From Amylibacter sp. IMCC11727 (GTDB lineage Bacteria; Pseudomonadota; Alphaproteobacteria; Rhodobacterales; Rhodobacteraceae): a stretch of DNA of 64,000 bases. The DNA lies in contig NZ_CP122960.1 of assembly GCF_029854195.1 (NCBI RefSeq), forward strand, positions 2,548,001 through 2,612,000. Direction: 5' to 3'. The notes under the pieces are model-generated. The model saw only the letters and a list, made by a program, of their open reading frames with translations. It searched no databases and was not told where the DNA came from. Of the stretch, positions 17,348-26,132 are shown in pieces; positions within the stretch are counted from its first letter, which is position 1, and every line of letters begins with the position of its first letter. The translations under genes and the position numbers were made by a program.

Positions 17348-17374
17348 TTAGCACTCGCCTCCTCAGAGTGCTAA
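17348..17374. promoter_or_regulatory. CIRCE operator (HrcA-binding site)
   Basis: TTAGCACTC, nine bases, GAGTGCTAA: an exact match to the CIRCE inverted repeat, lying between the groES promoter and start codon. HrcA represses groESL at such sites and is released on heat shock. The hrcA gene itself is not in the window. Confidence 0.97.
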
Positions 17375-17382
17375 CAGCGGGT

Positions 17383-17411
17383 TATTTAGGAAACGCACCG
17401 ATCAGAGTCAA
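17383..17411 (-). promoter_or_regulatory. groESL promoter (sigma-70 type, possibly also RpoH)
   Basis: On the minus strand TTGACT and TAAATA are separated by 17 bases, an excellent sigma-70 match. The same DNA reads CTTG, 18 bases, CCTAAAT, one mismatch from the RpoH consensus, so both sigma factors might use it. It directly precedes CIRCE. Confidence 0.8.
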
Positions 17412-17543
17412 GCCAATAGCCACAGGATTTTCCACGCAATTTCACGCCTGCCATTGCCCTTGGGTCATCTGAAGATTTCCTTGCCAGACCGCCCGTTGCC
17501 ACCCACTGTCTTTCGCAGCACGCTACATCCAAGGGGGAACACC

Positions 17544-18887
17544 ATGTCAGCTATTCCAGCACGCATCAAAGCAGGCTACGGCATATCCGAAATCGGCGTC
17601 ACAGGCATGGTGGTCTTTGGCAGCTTTTACATCTTCAGCTATATGACCAACACGCTCGGCATTCCTGTTGGCATCGCTGGCACAATCTTTCTCGCCACAA
17701 AACTCTTTGATGTCCTCACCGATCCGCTTATCGGCTACTTATCGGACCGAACCAATTCACGCCTCGGCCCGCGCCGCCCTTGGATGCTGGCAGGCGCCTT
17801 TGTCATGGGTCCCGCACTTGCCATCGCATTCTACGCGCCGTTTTCCACCGAAAGCTGGGGCGCAAATGCCGTTTGGTTCTCGGCTTTCCTCATGCTCTCC
17901 TACCTTGGCCTAACCATGATCGGCGTGCCCTTTGGCGCAATGACTGCTGAAATGACCGAAGATTACGACGAACGCACGTCTATCACCGCTTGGCGTATGT
18001 GGATCGGCACCATCGGCATTCTCTTTGGTGCCGCAGGGTATGCGATCCTAACTGGTAACTTTGGCAATCTGTCGGTCGAAGGCTACCGCATGGGTCTCAT
18101 CACGATCCTTCCCCTATTGATGATTCCCACGCTCATCACAGTATTCGCCACCCGCAACGCCCCGGTTCACCGCACAACACTGGTGGAACACGGCTTTTTC
18201 GACGGGATCAAAATCGTTTGGACCTCGAAATCATTTCTCATCATCGCAGGCTCCTACATCCTGATGATCTCTATGATTACCGTGGTCACATCCAACGTAA
18301 ACGCCCTGATTGAATACCTGCTTATCGAAAGCCAAGACATCCAGCCAACCCTATCCGCCATCCTCTTGTTCCCCACATTCCTGACATTGCCTCTGTGGGT
18401 TTGGCTCGGAAAACGCATGGAAAAACGCACAGGTCTGCTGATCGGCGGCATCATGTATGCCATTGGAATGGCATGTGTTTACTTCGTCGGTGTGGGCGAC
18501 ACGGGAATGCTGATGATCATTCTCGCCTTCATGGGTGTTGCCTATGGGGCCTATCAGATTTTCCCTTGGGCAATGCTGCCTGATGTCATTTCCGAAGCCC
18601 AGCTTAAACACGGCGGCTCGCTCGCGGGGCTGTTTAATGGCTGGTGGACCACCGCCCAAAAATTTGGCATCGCGCTCGGCCCATTTTTGGCAGGCTTAGT
18701 TCTGCAATCCGGTGGCTTTAAATCCTCCGTCGGCGGACAACTTGTCGAACAATCCGACACCGCCATTGAAACCTTGCGCATCACCATCAGCCTGCTCCCC
18801 GCTGCGGTTTTTGTGCTCGGTGTTTTGCTGATCATGGCCTACCCCATCACCCGATCCGATCAAAACAGTCGCACAGACGTCACTTAA
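17544..18887 (+). CDS. MFS transporter, GPH-type sugar:cation symporter family
   Basis: A 447-residue, twelve-helix permease resembling the glycoside-pentoside-hexuronide:cation symporter (MFS_2) branch: MTNTLGIPVGIAGTIFLATK and FDVLTDPLIGYLSDRTNSRLG are typical of helices 1-3 and the loop after them. The ATG at MSAIPARIKAGYGISE has AAGGGGG upstream and is preferred over the longer open frame. Substrate is not readable; relatives import sugars, glycosides or, in roseobacters, unknown solutes. It is divergent from groESL, sharing the 250-base region with the CIRCE element. Confidence 0.85.
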   Translation: MSAIPARIKAGYGISEIGVTGMVVFGSFYIFSYMTNTLGIPVGIAGTIFLATKLFDVLTDPLIGYLSDRTNSRLGPRRPWMLAGAFVMGPALAIAFYAPFSTESWGANAVWFSAFLMLSYLGLTMIGVPFGAMTAEMTEDYDERTSITAWRMWIGTIGILFGAAGYAILTGNFGNLSVEGYRMGLITILPLLMIPTLITVFATRNAPVHRTTLVEHGFFDGIKIVWTSKSFLIIAGSYILMISMITVVTSNVNALIEYLLIESQDIQPTLSAILLFPTFLTLPLWVWLGKRMEKRTGLLIGGIMYAIGMACVYFVGVGDTGMLMIILAFMGVAYGAYQIFPWAMLPDVISEAQLKHGGSLAGLFNGWWTTAQKFGIALGPFLAGLVLQSGGFKSSVGGQLVEQSDTAIETLRITISLLPAAVFVLGVLLIMAYPITRSDQNSRTDVT

Positions 18888-18990
18888 CCTTCAAAAACCC
18901 ACTTTGCCGCACAATTAGCCATAGAGATATGCGCGCAAATGTGGCAAAAACCACCTCAACAAAGTCTACATGTGGTCGGGGGACCAAAAG

Positions 18991-21060
18991 ATGGCAAAGT
19001 ATTTTGTAACGGCAGCGCTGCTGGCAACAACCACGGCGGCCTTTTCGACAGGCGCATCCGCCCAATCGCTCAACCTCTATGGCAACAGTGGCTTGATCGA
19101 CATGCCAAGCGCCGATCCCCAACCAGACGCGCAAATCAGCGGCACCATTGCAGGCTCCGCTTCTGACCGCAAAATCACATTGTCATTTCAACTGACCAAA
19201 CGTCTGTCCGCCTCCTTTCGCTACTCCGACCTGAAAGACTGGACCATCGCAGGGGACGACAACGACCGCAGCTTTGATGTGCAATTCCAACTGTTCGAAG
19301 AAACCGACACACTGCCTGGTGTCGCCATTGGCTTGCGCGACTTTATGGGCCAAGGGGCTTACGGCGCGGAATATCTTGTGGCCACCAAAACAGTTCACCC
19401 AAAACTGAAACTGACAGGTGGTTTTGGCTGGGGCCGTCTAGGCAATTCCAGCAATATTGCTGATCTGCGCGTGGGCGCGAACGCTCAAGGCGGTGTCCCA
19501 ACTGTGAAACAGTGGTTTGACGGACCCGTTGGCTTTTTCGGCGGGGCTGAATGGCAAACGCCGGTCAAAGGCCTAACCTTCAAAGCAGAATATTCTTCGG
19601 ACAAATACGCCCGCGAAGTGGCCGCAGGCGCCATTGAACGCAAAAGCCCGTTTAACTTTGGCCTTGAATACAAACGCCGCGACGCCATCAGCTTTGGCCT
19701 GTATTACCTGCACGGGTCCGAAGTGGGCTTGCGCTTCTCTGCCGCGATCAACCCAAAACGCCCGCCAACCGCAGGCTCGCTTGAACGCGCACCATTGCCT
19801 GTGATTGCGCGCCCGGTCAATTATTCCACCAACACCGATTGGGCCAACCAACCCAACTTTACCACAACCGCACGAGAAAAATTCGCGGCCGTTTTAAAAG
19901 AACAGGGTTTGGCTGTCGAAGCCTTGGCCGTGAACGGTCGTTCTGCGGAACTGCGCATCCGCAACGACAAGTTTAACGCTTCTTCTCAGGCCATTGGCCG
20001 TGCGGCCCGCGCCATGTCATTTGTGCTGCCCCATTCTGTTGAAGAATTTGTCATCACCCCTGTGGTCGATGGTATCCCAGCTTCGTCTGTGGTGATCCGT
20101 CGCTCCGATCTGGAACGGCTTGAAAACGATCCGATGGGCACTGAAAAAATGCTCGCTGCCGCCAACATCCGCAGCGCCTTTGCTCTCCCCGAAGGTGGTG
20201 AATACCAACCGGGTCTCTATCCAAACTTCAGCTGGACCATCGCCCCTTATGTGTCGATCTCCTTGTTTGACGGCTCTGGTCCCGTTCGCGCCTCTGCAGG
20301 TCTTCGCGCCAGCGCGGATTACGCGATTGCGCCAGGCTTCTCACTGTCAGGTGCTGTCACCCAGCGTGTGTTTGGCAACCAAGTGGACGAAACACCACCC
20401 CCCTCTGGCCTGCCACGGGTGCGCACCGACCGCGCACTTTACAAACGCGAAGGCAAGACCGCCCTCGAACGCTTAACCGCCGATTATCTGTTTAAGCCTG
20501 CACCAGATTTTTATGGCCGCGTATCTGTTGGCTACCTCGAAAGCATGTTCGGCGGTGTTTCTACTGAACTTCTGTGGCAACCCGCCAACCAACGCTGGGG
20601 CTTGGGGGTTGATCTCAACTACGTCAAACAACGCGACTTTGATCAGCTGCTGGGCTTCCAAGACTATGACACGGTAACAGGCCATGTGTCTGCCTATTGG
20701 GCCGTGAACCGTGGCCTGACTGCGCAACTGGATGTGGGCCGCTACTTGGCAGGTGATTGGGGCGCTACTCTGTCCGTTGATCGTGTCTTTGCCAATGGCT
20801 GGCGCATGGGCGCGTATGCCACTGTCACAGATGCCGACCCATCCGCATTCGGCGATGGCAGCTTTACCAAAGGATTGCGCCTGTCTGTTCCCCTGTCATG
20901 GGGCATCGGCACACCCACACGTAAAACCTATGCCATCGACATGAACACCGAAGCCCGCGATGGCGGCGCACGTCTGAACGTCGAAAAACGGCTCTACGGT
21001 TTGGTCAGCGAATACCAACGCCCAGGGTTAGAAGCAAATTGGGCACGGTTCTGGCGGTAA
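18991..21060 (+). CDS. YjbH-domain outer-membrane protein linked to exopolysaccharide
   Basis: A 689-residue exported protein with signal peptide (about residues 1-24, ending ASA) starting MAKYFVTAALL. The start of the mature part, LNLYGNSGLIDMPSADPQPD, is the hallmark of YjbH/GfcD proteins, and the rest alternates short amphipathic strands as in an outer-membrane barrel, ending near YQRPGLEANWARFWR. In E. coli yjbEFGH affects extracellular polysaccharide. An ATG seven codons upstream is possible but lacks a better ribosome binding site. It is followed with a one-base overlap (TAATG) by the YjbF-type lipoprotein gene, so the two are coupled. No capsule or Wzx/Wzy genes are adjacent. Confidence 0.85.
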   Translation: MAKYFVTAALLATTTAAFSTGASAQSLNLYGNSGLIDMPSADPQPDAQISGTIAGSASDRKITLSFQLTKRLSASFRYSDLKDWTIAGDDNDRSFDVQFQLFEETDTLPGVAIGLRDFMGQGAYGAEYLVATKTVHPKLKLTGGFGWGRLGNSSNIADLRVGANAQGGVPTVKQWFDGPVGFFGGAEWQTPVKGLTFKAEYSSDKYAREVAAGAIERKSPFNFGLEYKRRDAISFGLYYLHGSEVGLRFSAAINPKRPPTAGSLERAPLPVIARPVNYSTNTDWANQPNFTTTAREKFAAVLKEQGLAVEALAVNGRSAELRIRNDKFNASSQAIGRAARAMSFVLPHSVEEFVITPVVDGIPASSVVIRRSDLERLENDPMGTEKMLAAANIRSAFALPEGGEYQPGLYPNFSWTIAPYVSISLFDGSGPVRASAGLRASADYAIAPGFSLSGAVTQRVFGNQVDETPPPSGLPRVRTDRALYKREGKTALERLTADYLFKPAPDFYGRVSVGYLESMFGGVSTELLWQPANQRWGLGVDLNYVKQRDFDQLLGFQDYDTVTGHVSAYWAVNRGLTAQLDVGRYLAGDWGATLSVDRVFANGWRMGAYATVTDADPSAFGDGSFTKGLRLSVPLSWGIGTPTRKTYAIDMNTEARDGGARLNVEKRLYGLVSEYQRPGLEANWARFWR

Positions 21061-21752
21061 TGACCCCTTTGAACAAACTTCTTGCTGGGGCGCTCTGTCT
21101 CGGCCTTGCCGCCTGTTCCTCTGAAAAAGAAACGGAACCGGGCCTGGGCAAAATCGCGCTGACCATGGCGCAGGCACGTCTTAAGAAGAAAGACGTGGAA
21201 CAAGCAAGCAAAGCGAAACCCACACCGGGTGTCACACGCGAACAAATGCAGGCCCTCGGCCGCCCAGTTGTCTTTGTGTCGGTGCCGCGATTTGGGTCTG
21301 GCGTCGCAGCTGTTGAATTGGCAAAGAACGGCCCCTTCCGCACTTACATGGGCGCGGATCAGGCCACCGTCACCCTGCGCTCTGGCATCGTCACCGCCAC
21401 GCGCGGACTGTTCGTAGACCTGATCGCCCAAGACCTGTCCATCAATCCCGATGACCTGTTTCGCGGCAATTTCCCCAAAACCTACAGCAAAACGCAACGT
21501 CATTTGACAGGGGAAAGCACACTCATCACCCACGAATACGCCTGCGCCATTGCCCCGGCGCCTGAAACCCAAACTCTGGATGTGTTTGGCAAAACGCACA
21601 CAGTGCGCCAATTCACCGAACTTTGCCGCCGCAAAGGTCGCGCGTTCCAAAACGACTATTGGGTCGATCCATCATCAAATGTTGTGTGGAAAAGCAACCA
21701 ATCCGTGTCCAAAGAAGTGGGCCATGTCACCCTGCAACGGGTGGTCCAATAA
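21060..21752 (+). CDS. YjbF/GfcB-family lipoprotein
   Basis: A 230-residue lipoprotein of the YjbF (GfcB) type, partner of YjbH. The N-terminus MTPLNKLLAGALCLGLAAC carries a lipobox with the acylated Cys at residue 19. The mature part contains QALGRPVVFVSVPRFGSG, YMGADQATVTLRSGIVTATR (split for length) and a C-terminal FQNDYWVDPSSNVVWKS segment typical of the family. Start and stop overlap with yjbH indicates coupled translation. A notable 48-nt hairpin element follows 81 bases downstream. Role in polysaccharide assembly is inferred. Confidence 0.85.
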   Translation: MTPLNKLLAGALCLGLAACSSEKETEPGLGKIALTMAQARLKKKDVEQASKAKPTPGVTREQMQALGRPVVFVSVPRFGSGVAAVELAKNGPFRTYMGADQATVTLRSGIVTATRGLFVDLIAQDLSINPDDLFRGNFPKTYSKTQRHLTGESTLITHEYACAIAPAPETQTLDVFGKTHTVRQFTELCRRKGRAFQNDYWVDPSSNVVWKSNQSVSKEVGHVTLQRVVQ

Positions 21753-21833
21753 CCGATAGAGTGCGGGTCGTATTTCGGGCGACACAACTCAGGCCAAGGC
21801 TCGCTAAAACGGCATCCCACAGCGGCACATTTC

Positions 21834-21881
21834 GTTAACAAAACCTAAACGCCGACACGTCCAAATAGACGTGTCGGCGTT
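21834..21881 (+). repeat. Dispersed hairpin element, copy A (3' of yjbF)
   Basis: A 48-nt element: leader GTTAACAAAACCTA, then a perfect 14-pair stem (AACGCCGACACGTC with its complement) around the loop CAAATA. A same-length copy lies at 33615-33662 on the minus strand (39 of 48 identical). One stem pair differs by a compensatory change, and five of the other differences lie in the loop. Only a weak T-run follows (ATCTTTTGG), so it is not a textbook terminator. Confidence 0.75.
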
Positions 21882-21915
21882 ATCTTTTGGTTAACCTTTA
21901 CGGGGTGACCGCGCT

Positions 21916-23346
21916 CTAACTCGCCAACCCTGGCAACCACAGCACAATCGCAGGAAACGCCACCAGCAGCGCAATGGTAATCCCATCCGCGATGAAAAAG
22001 GGTGTCACACCTTTAAACACATCCTGCACGCTCAGATCATCGCGCACACCTGCGACCACAAAACAGTTCAACCCAATGGGTGGCGTAATCAGACAAAACT
22101 CCGCCATTTTCACCACCAAAATCCCAAACCAAATGCCACACATGGGGCCAGACATGCCAAACGTGCTTTCTGCCGCCGTCACATCAATCCCCCCATTCAG
22201 CGCCATAACCGCAGGATAAGTGATAGGCAGGGTCAACAACAGCATCCCAATGGCGTCCATAAACATCCCCAGCACCGCATAGGCCAGCAGGATACAAACC
22301 AAAATCATCATCGGCGCCATATCCAGCCCCGTGATCCAATCCGAAAACGCATCGGGCAATTTGGCAAACCCCAAGAACCGCACGTAAATCAGAACGCCCC
22401 AAATGATGGTAAAGATCATGATGGTCAGCTTGGCCGTTTCCAACAGTGCCTCTTTCAACTGTTGGAATGACATTTTTCGATACATCGCCATTAAAAACAC
22501 GATGAATGCACCGATGGCCCCGCCCTCTGTGGGTGTACCCCATGCCTCACCAAATGGGTTATAGACAAAGAAAATGATGATCACGACCACCGCCACAATA
22601 GGCAACGCAGGGGGCAGGCTCTCAAACCGTTCCCGCCATGTGAACCCCGAAACAGGGGGACCAACATTTTTGAACACCATTGCAATCCCGATGATCAAGC
22701 CCGCATAAACAACCGCAGAAAACATGCCGGGCACAAAGCCAGCCAACAGCAGCTTACCCACGTCCTGTTCCACAATAATCGCGTAAATCACAAGAATAGC
22801 CGAAGGCGGAATAAGCGAAGCCAGCGTGCCCCCCGCCGCAACCACACCCGCCGCGAACTGTTTGTCATAGCCGATTTTCAACATTTCTGGGATCGCAATG
22901 CGCGCAAACACCGCCGCAGTGGCCACCGATGCCCCTGAAACCGCTGCAAATCCAGCCGTGGCGAACACCGTTGAAACCGCCAACCCACCTGGCACCCATG
23001 CAATCCACCGCTTTGCCGCTTCAAACAACGCCGTTGTCAGCTTGGCATGAAACGCCAGATATCCGATCAAAATAAATACGGGGATCAGGCTCAACACCTG
23101 CGCGCTGACCTTTGATTGTGGCACGGACCCTGCGATCTGCATCGCTTTGCCCAGCGCACCATCCCAAATGTCACGCCGTTCGTTGAAAAACAGGAACTTT
23201 TCGACAGAATAATCTACCTTGTCCCAGAATATCCAAACCAGCCCCACAAATCCCGCCATGCCCGCCGCAAAGGCCACGCGCATGCCCAAGACCACCATCA
23301 CCAGCATCCCCGCAGAGACCCACAAACCGATTGTTACTGGTTCCAT
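21916..23346 (-). CDS. TRAP transporter large permease (DctM type)
   Basis: Large membrane subunit (476 residues, about twelve helices) of a tripartite ATP-independent periplasmic transporter, catalysing sodium-driven uptake of a solute delivered by the DctP protein. Family segments include the GGTLASLIPPSAILVIYA region (about residue 173), SGASVATAAVFARIAIPEM (about 137) and LITPPIGLNCFVVAGV near the end. It is longer than the usual 425-430 residues because of an extra segment at about residues 38-85 (WIFWDKVDYSVEKF through KVSAQVLS). Its start overlaps the dctQ stop (TGATG). Substrate unknown. Confidence 0.93.
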   Translation of the reverse strand: MEPVTIGLWVSAGMLVMVVLGMRVAFAAGMAGFVGLVWIFWDKVDYSVEKFLFFNERRDIWDGALGKAMQIAGSVPQSKVSAQVLSLIPVFILIGYLAFHAKLTTALFEAAKRWIAWVPGGLAVSTVFATAGFAAVSGASVATAAVFARIAIPEMLKIGYDKQFAAGVVAAGGTLASLIPPSAILVIYAIIVEQDVGKLLLAGFVPGMFSAVVYAGLIIGIAMVFKNVGPPVSGFTWRERFESLPPALPIVAVVVIIIFFVYNPFGEAWGTPTEGGAIGAFIVFLMAMYRKMSFQQLKEALLETAKLTIMIFTIIWGVLIYVRFLGFAKLPDAFSDWITGLDMAPMMILVCILLAYAVLGMFMDAIGMLLLTLPITYPAVMALNGGIDVTAAESTFGMSGPMCGIWFGILVVKMAEFCLITPPIGLNCFVVAGVRDDLSVQDVFKGVTPFFIADGITIALLVAFPAIVLWLPGLAS

Positions 23347-23975
23347 CAGTCGTCTCCTTGAACGGCGCGTGCTTCAATGGCGGCCTGCTCTGCAACGCTC
23401 AGGGTCAAAGGCACGGCCACAGGGTTTTCCAACCCCAGCACCAAAGCCCGCGCATATCCAATGCTTTGCAAAACCAACCGCGCCACCAAAACACCAAAGG
23501 CGATAGGAACCATCAACTTGCTCGGCCACCACGGGATGTAAATATCCGTGGTGCTGTCGCGGCTGCACAAGGGCCGCGCGCAATCAAACGCGCGGTCGAA
23601 ATGCTCATACGCGCCCCATGTCAGCATGGTCATCAAAATCAAAATCATCAGAACAGACAGCAGTTCAAACAACCACAGCGCCCGCCCTTTCAACGCCGAC
23701 ACCACCATATCCATGCGAATATGGCTGCCATCGCGCTGCACATAGGAAATCCCCATAATGGCAATGATCGGCATCGCCACCTCGATTAAATCAACATAAC
23801 CAGGCAAAGGTGTGCCGAAAAACTTGCGCCCCGTTACGGAAATCGCGGCCAAAAACATCAATGAAAAAATGGCCAAGCCACTGGCCATTGCGCAAATCCG
23901 CTCCACAGGCAGCAAAGCTCTATCCAAACGACTCAAAAGACTGGAATCTTCCAGCACTGCTGCTCCGCCCGCCAT
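23346..23975 (-). CDS. TRAP transporter small permease (DctQ type)
   Basis: Small membrane subunit (209 residues) with four hydrophobic helices; contains AISVTGRKFFGTPLPGYVDL (about residues 44-63) and GISYVQRDGSHIRMDM (about 74), typical of DctQ proteins. A soluble insert between helices 3 and 4 (about residues 120-148, with two Cys and a WWPSK motif) is longer than in the simplest family members. Lies between dctP and dctM and is coupled to dctM by a one-base overlap. Confidence 0.92.
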   Translation of the reverse strand: MAGGAAVLEDSSLLSRLDRALLPVERICAMASGLAIFSLMFLAAISVTGRKFFGTPLPGYVDLIEVAMPIIAIMGISYVQRDGSHIRMDMVVSALKGRALWLFELLSVLMILILMTMLTWGAYEHFDRAFDCARPLCSRDSTTDIYIPWWPSKLMVPIAFGVLVARLVLQSIGYARALVLGLENPVAVPLTLSVAEQAAIEARAVQGDD

Positions 23976-24032
23976 GGCGCACCTCCCCAGATGGTTGTGA
24001 GCCGCCCCTTTTGGGACGGCTCGTTCCTGTGT

Positions 24033-25049
24033 TTAGTTTGTGGCTTTTGCGTCTGCCAAGGTTTTTACAACCAGATCATACAGCTCTTGGCCAGGCAGGC
24101 CTTGCGCTTCCATGTCTTTGATCCACGCATCACGGATTGGATCGGCCGCTTTGGCGCGGAAGGCTGCGATCTCAGACTCTGCGATCTCCACTTTGGCCAC
24201 GCCTTTTTCGGCCAGAACACTATCCCACTTTTTCAGCAACTCGCCATAGTTCGCGAGGTAGTGATCCAGCGCCTCATCGACCGAGCTATCAAGGGCTGCG
24301 CGGTGCGCATCAGACAGGCCTTCATAAGCGTCAATGTTCACAACAACTGGGCAGTTCACGGTGCCTGGGTTCAGGTTTGCTGTCCACCAATCCGCTTGGT
24401 TAATCGTGCCAAAAGACAAGTGCGCGTGCTGCGCAAAAGCAACCGTATCCACCAAGCCGCCTTCCATCGCCTGATAGGCTTCGGTTGCGGTCACAGATGT
24501 GGGCACACCGCCAACTGCGGCAAAGGCTTTGCCCAAACCACCTGTGGCACGCACCCGCATCCCATCAAACTTTGCCAGCGTGTCACGTGGCTCGCCTGTA
24601 CCCACCAGATTGTACTGCGGCATGGGTGATGTCATCAGCAACTTGGCATTCCACTGGGCCATTTCTTCTGTGGCCGCAGGATGCGCATAAACTGCTTTGG
24701 ACACAGCCACTTCCTGCTCCAGATTTTCAACACCCAAGAACGGCAATTCTAAAACCGTCACAACACGGTTTTTGTCACGGTGATACCCCGCACAGAATTG
24801 CGCCATTTCAAACGCACCGATGGAAATACCATCAAGGTTCTCTTTGTTCTTTGACAACCCGCCATAAGACACGTTCATCGTGAACTCGCCACCCGTCTTT
24901 TCAGAGACCAGTTCGGCCAATTTTTCAATGTGCTCTGTGAATGCACGGCGCTTGCCCCAAACAGACACATTCCACTCTTCTGCAACTGATTCTGTGGCAA
25001 AGCTGGCCGCCAAAGCAGTCATTACAACGGTTTTCCAACCTAATTTCAT
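24033..25049 (-). CDS. TRAP transporter solute-binding protein (DctP type)
   Basis: Periplasmic binding protein of 338 residues with a signal peptide (about residues 1-23, ending SVAE/EW). The start MKLGWKTVV has GGGAGGAAAT close upstream; the nine-codon extension in the frame is not used. Family hallmarks: the GMRVRATGGLGKAFAAVGG segment (about residue 165), where the arginine usually binds the substrate carboxylate, and EAYQAMEGGLVDTVA (about 196). A Cys in NPGTVNCPVVVN precedes the usual hinge region. Substrate probably an organic acid; identity unknown. First gene of the dctPQM operon. Confidence 0.92.
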   Translation of the reverse strand: MKLGWKTVVMTALAASFATESVAEEWNVSVWGKRRAFTEHIEKLAELVSEKTGGEFTMNVSYGGLSKNKENLDGISIGAFEMAQFCAGYHRDKNRVVTVLELPFLGVENLEQEVAVSKAVYAHPAATEEMAQWNAKLLMTSPMPQYNLVGTGEPRDTLAKFDGMRVRATGGLGKAFAAVGGVPTSVTATEAYQAMEGGLVDTVAFAQHAHLSFGTINQADWWTANLNPGTVNCPVVVNIDAYEGLSDAHRAALDSSVDEALDHYLANYGELLKKWDSVLAEKGVAKVEIAESEIAAFRAKAADPIRDAWIKDMEAQGLPGQELYDLVVKTLADAKATN

Positions 25050-25397
25050 GATTTCCTCCCAGAAATTGCGCCCCACAGTGAGGCTTGTGACAGAACGTTA
25101 GCCAATTCTGCGCCGATTCCCTATGGCGAATTTCGTAACGCTACGAAGCGCGCACGATCGTCCCCCAAAGAAGGCAAAACCGAAGTTCTTTTGTTTTTCA
25201 AATATCCAAGAAACCCTGTTGCCTCTTGTACAAACACCCGCTTGCTGCGCCTGTCGTAAATCAGCCAACCATTCCCATCATTTTCTTGCGAATTCACAGG
25301 CAAACAGTTGCTCGATTCGCCCAATACAGGTAAATGAACTTTACGACTTGGGTTTGACTTGTAATTTTGGCCCAATGCCCCAAGAACCGAGGATTTT
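25050..25397. other. Divergent intergenic region, dctP / M48 protease
   Basis: This 348-base stretch separates two divergent genes. I see an inverted repeat TTCGTA-ACGC-TACGAA at 25132-25147, about 85 bases before the dctP start, that could be an operator for TRAP genes. An open frame on the minus strand (25121 upward, overlapping the protease gene) has no good start or ribosome binding site and is not called. No convincing promoter hexamers or RNA element were found. Confidence 0.4.
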
Positions 25398-26132
25398 ATG
25401 CGTATTTTGATTACTTTGGCCTGTATCGGCCTCATGGCAGCCTGCACCCCAACCACAGAACAACCCTCAAAATCTCGCCCCGGCTTTACCGCTGTGCGCA
25501 GCGCCGATGCGGGCCTTGCCGCGTATTCGCGCGTGTCGAAACGTATGGAACCGCTGACCGAACAAATTTGCCGCTCTATCCACAGCGCAAAACCTCGCTC
25601 TTTTTGTGACTTTCAGGTGCGGGTCATTAACGATCCCAAACAGCCCCCGAACGCTTTTCAAAGCATCGGCAAAGATGGTCGCCCGATTATCGCGTTCAAT
25701 ATCAACATTTTGCGCAGCTTTAACAACGACGACGAACTGGCCTTTGTGTTCGCCCACGAGGCAGGTCACCAAATCGCCCAGCACATCGAAAAATCCCAAG
25801 CCAATGCGCTTGCGGGCGCTGTTCTTGGTGGGTTAATCGTAGCCGCTGGCGGCGGGGATGCACAGATTGGCATCGATCTCGGCGGCTCCATCGGCGGGCG
25901 CAGCTACTCCAAAAAATTCGAATTGCAGGCAGATACAATCGCCGCACACATCACGGATCGCTCTGGCTATAACGCGAAACTCGGTGCCAAGGTTTATGAA
26001 CGTACAGGCGGATCATCCGCGCTTTTGGCCACGCACCCGCCGTCAAGCGAACGCATCGCCCGCGTGCAATCCACCATCCGAACCATTGACGCAGCCAAAG
26101 CCAACGGCCGCCGCGCCGCCATCACATGGTAG
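25398..26132 (+). CDS. M48-family metalloprotease lipoprotein
   Basis: A 244-residue zinc peptidase anchored as a lipoprotein: MRILITLACIGLMAAC carries a lipobox with Cys16. The catalytic HEAGH lies at residues 120-124 and the third zinc ligand is probably Glu175 in KKFELQADTIA, matching the ExxxD pattern of M48. Related periplasmic proteins (LoiP, BepA type) act in outer-membrane protein quality control, but this one lacks the TPR repeats of BepA. Its 3' end overlaps the next gene by seven bases. Role in envelope maintenance is inferred. Confidence 0.88.
   Translation: MRILITLACIGLMAACTPTTEQPSKSRPGFTAVRSADAGLAAYSRVSKRMEPLTEQICRSIHSAKPRSFCDFQVRVINDPKQPPNAFQSIGKDGRPIIAFNINILRSFNNDDELAFVFAHEAGHQIAQHIEKSQANALAGAVLGGLIVAAGGGDAQIGIDLGGSIGGRSYSKKFELQADTIAAHITDRSGYNAKLGAKVYERTGGSSALLATHPPSSERIARVQSTIRTIDAAKANGRRAAITW

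Noticed and set aside
25121..25456. Minus-strand frame of 111 codons overlapping the M48 gene start
   Set aside because: The last 60 residues look protein-like, but there is no good start or ribosome binding site, and it overlaps the lipoprotein signal peptide of a clear gene.
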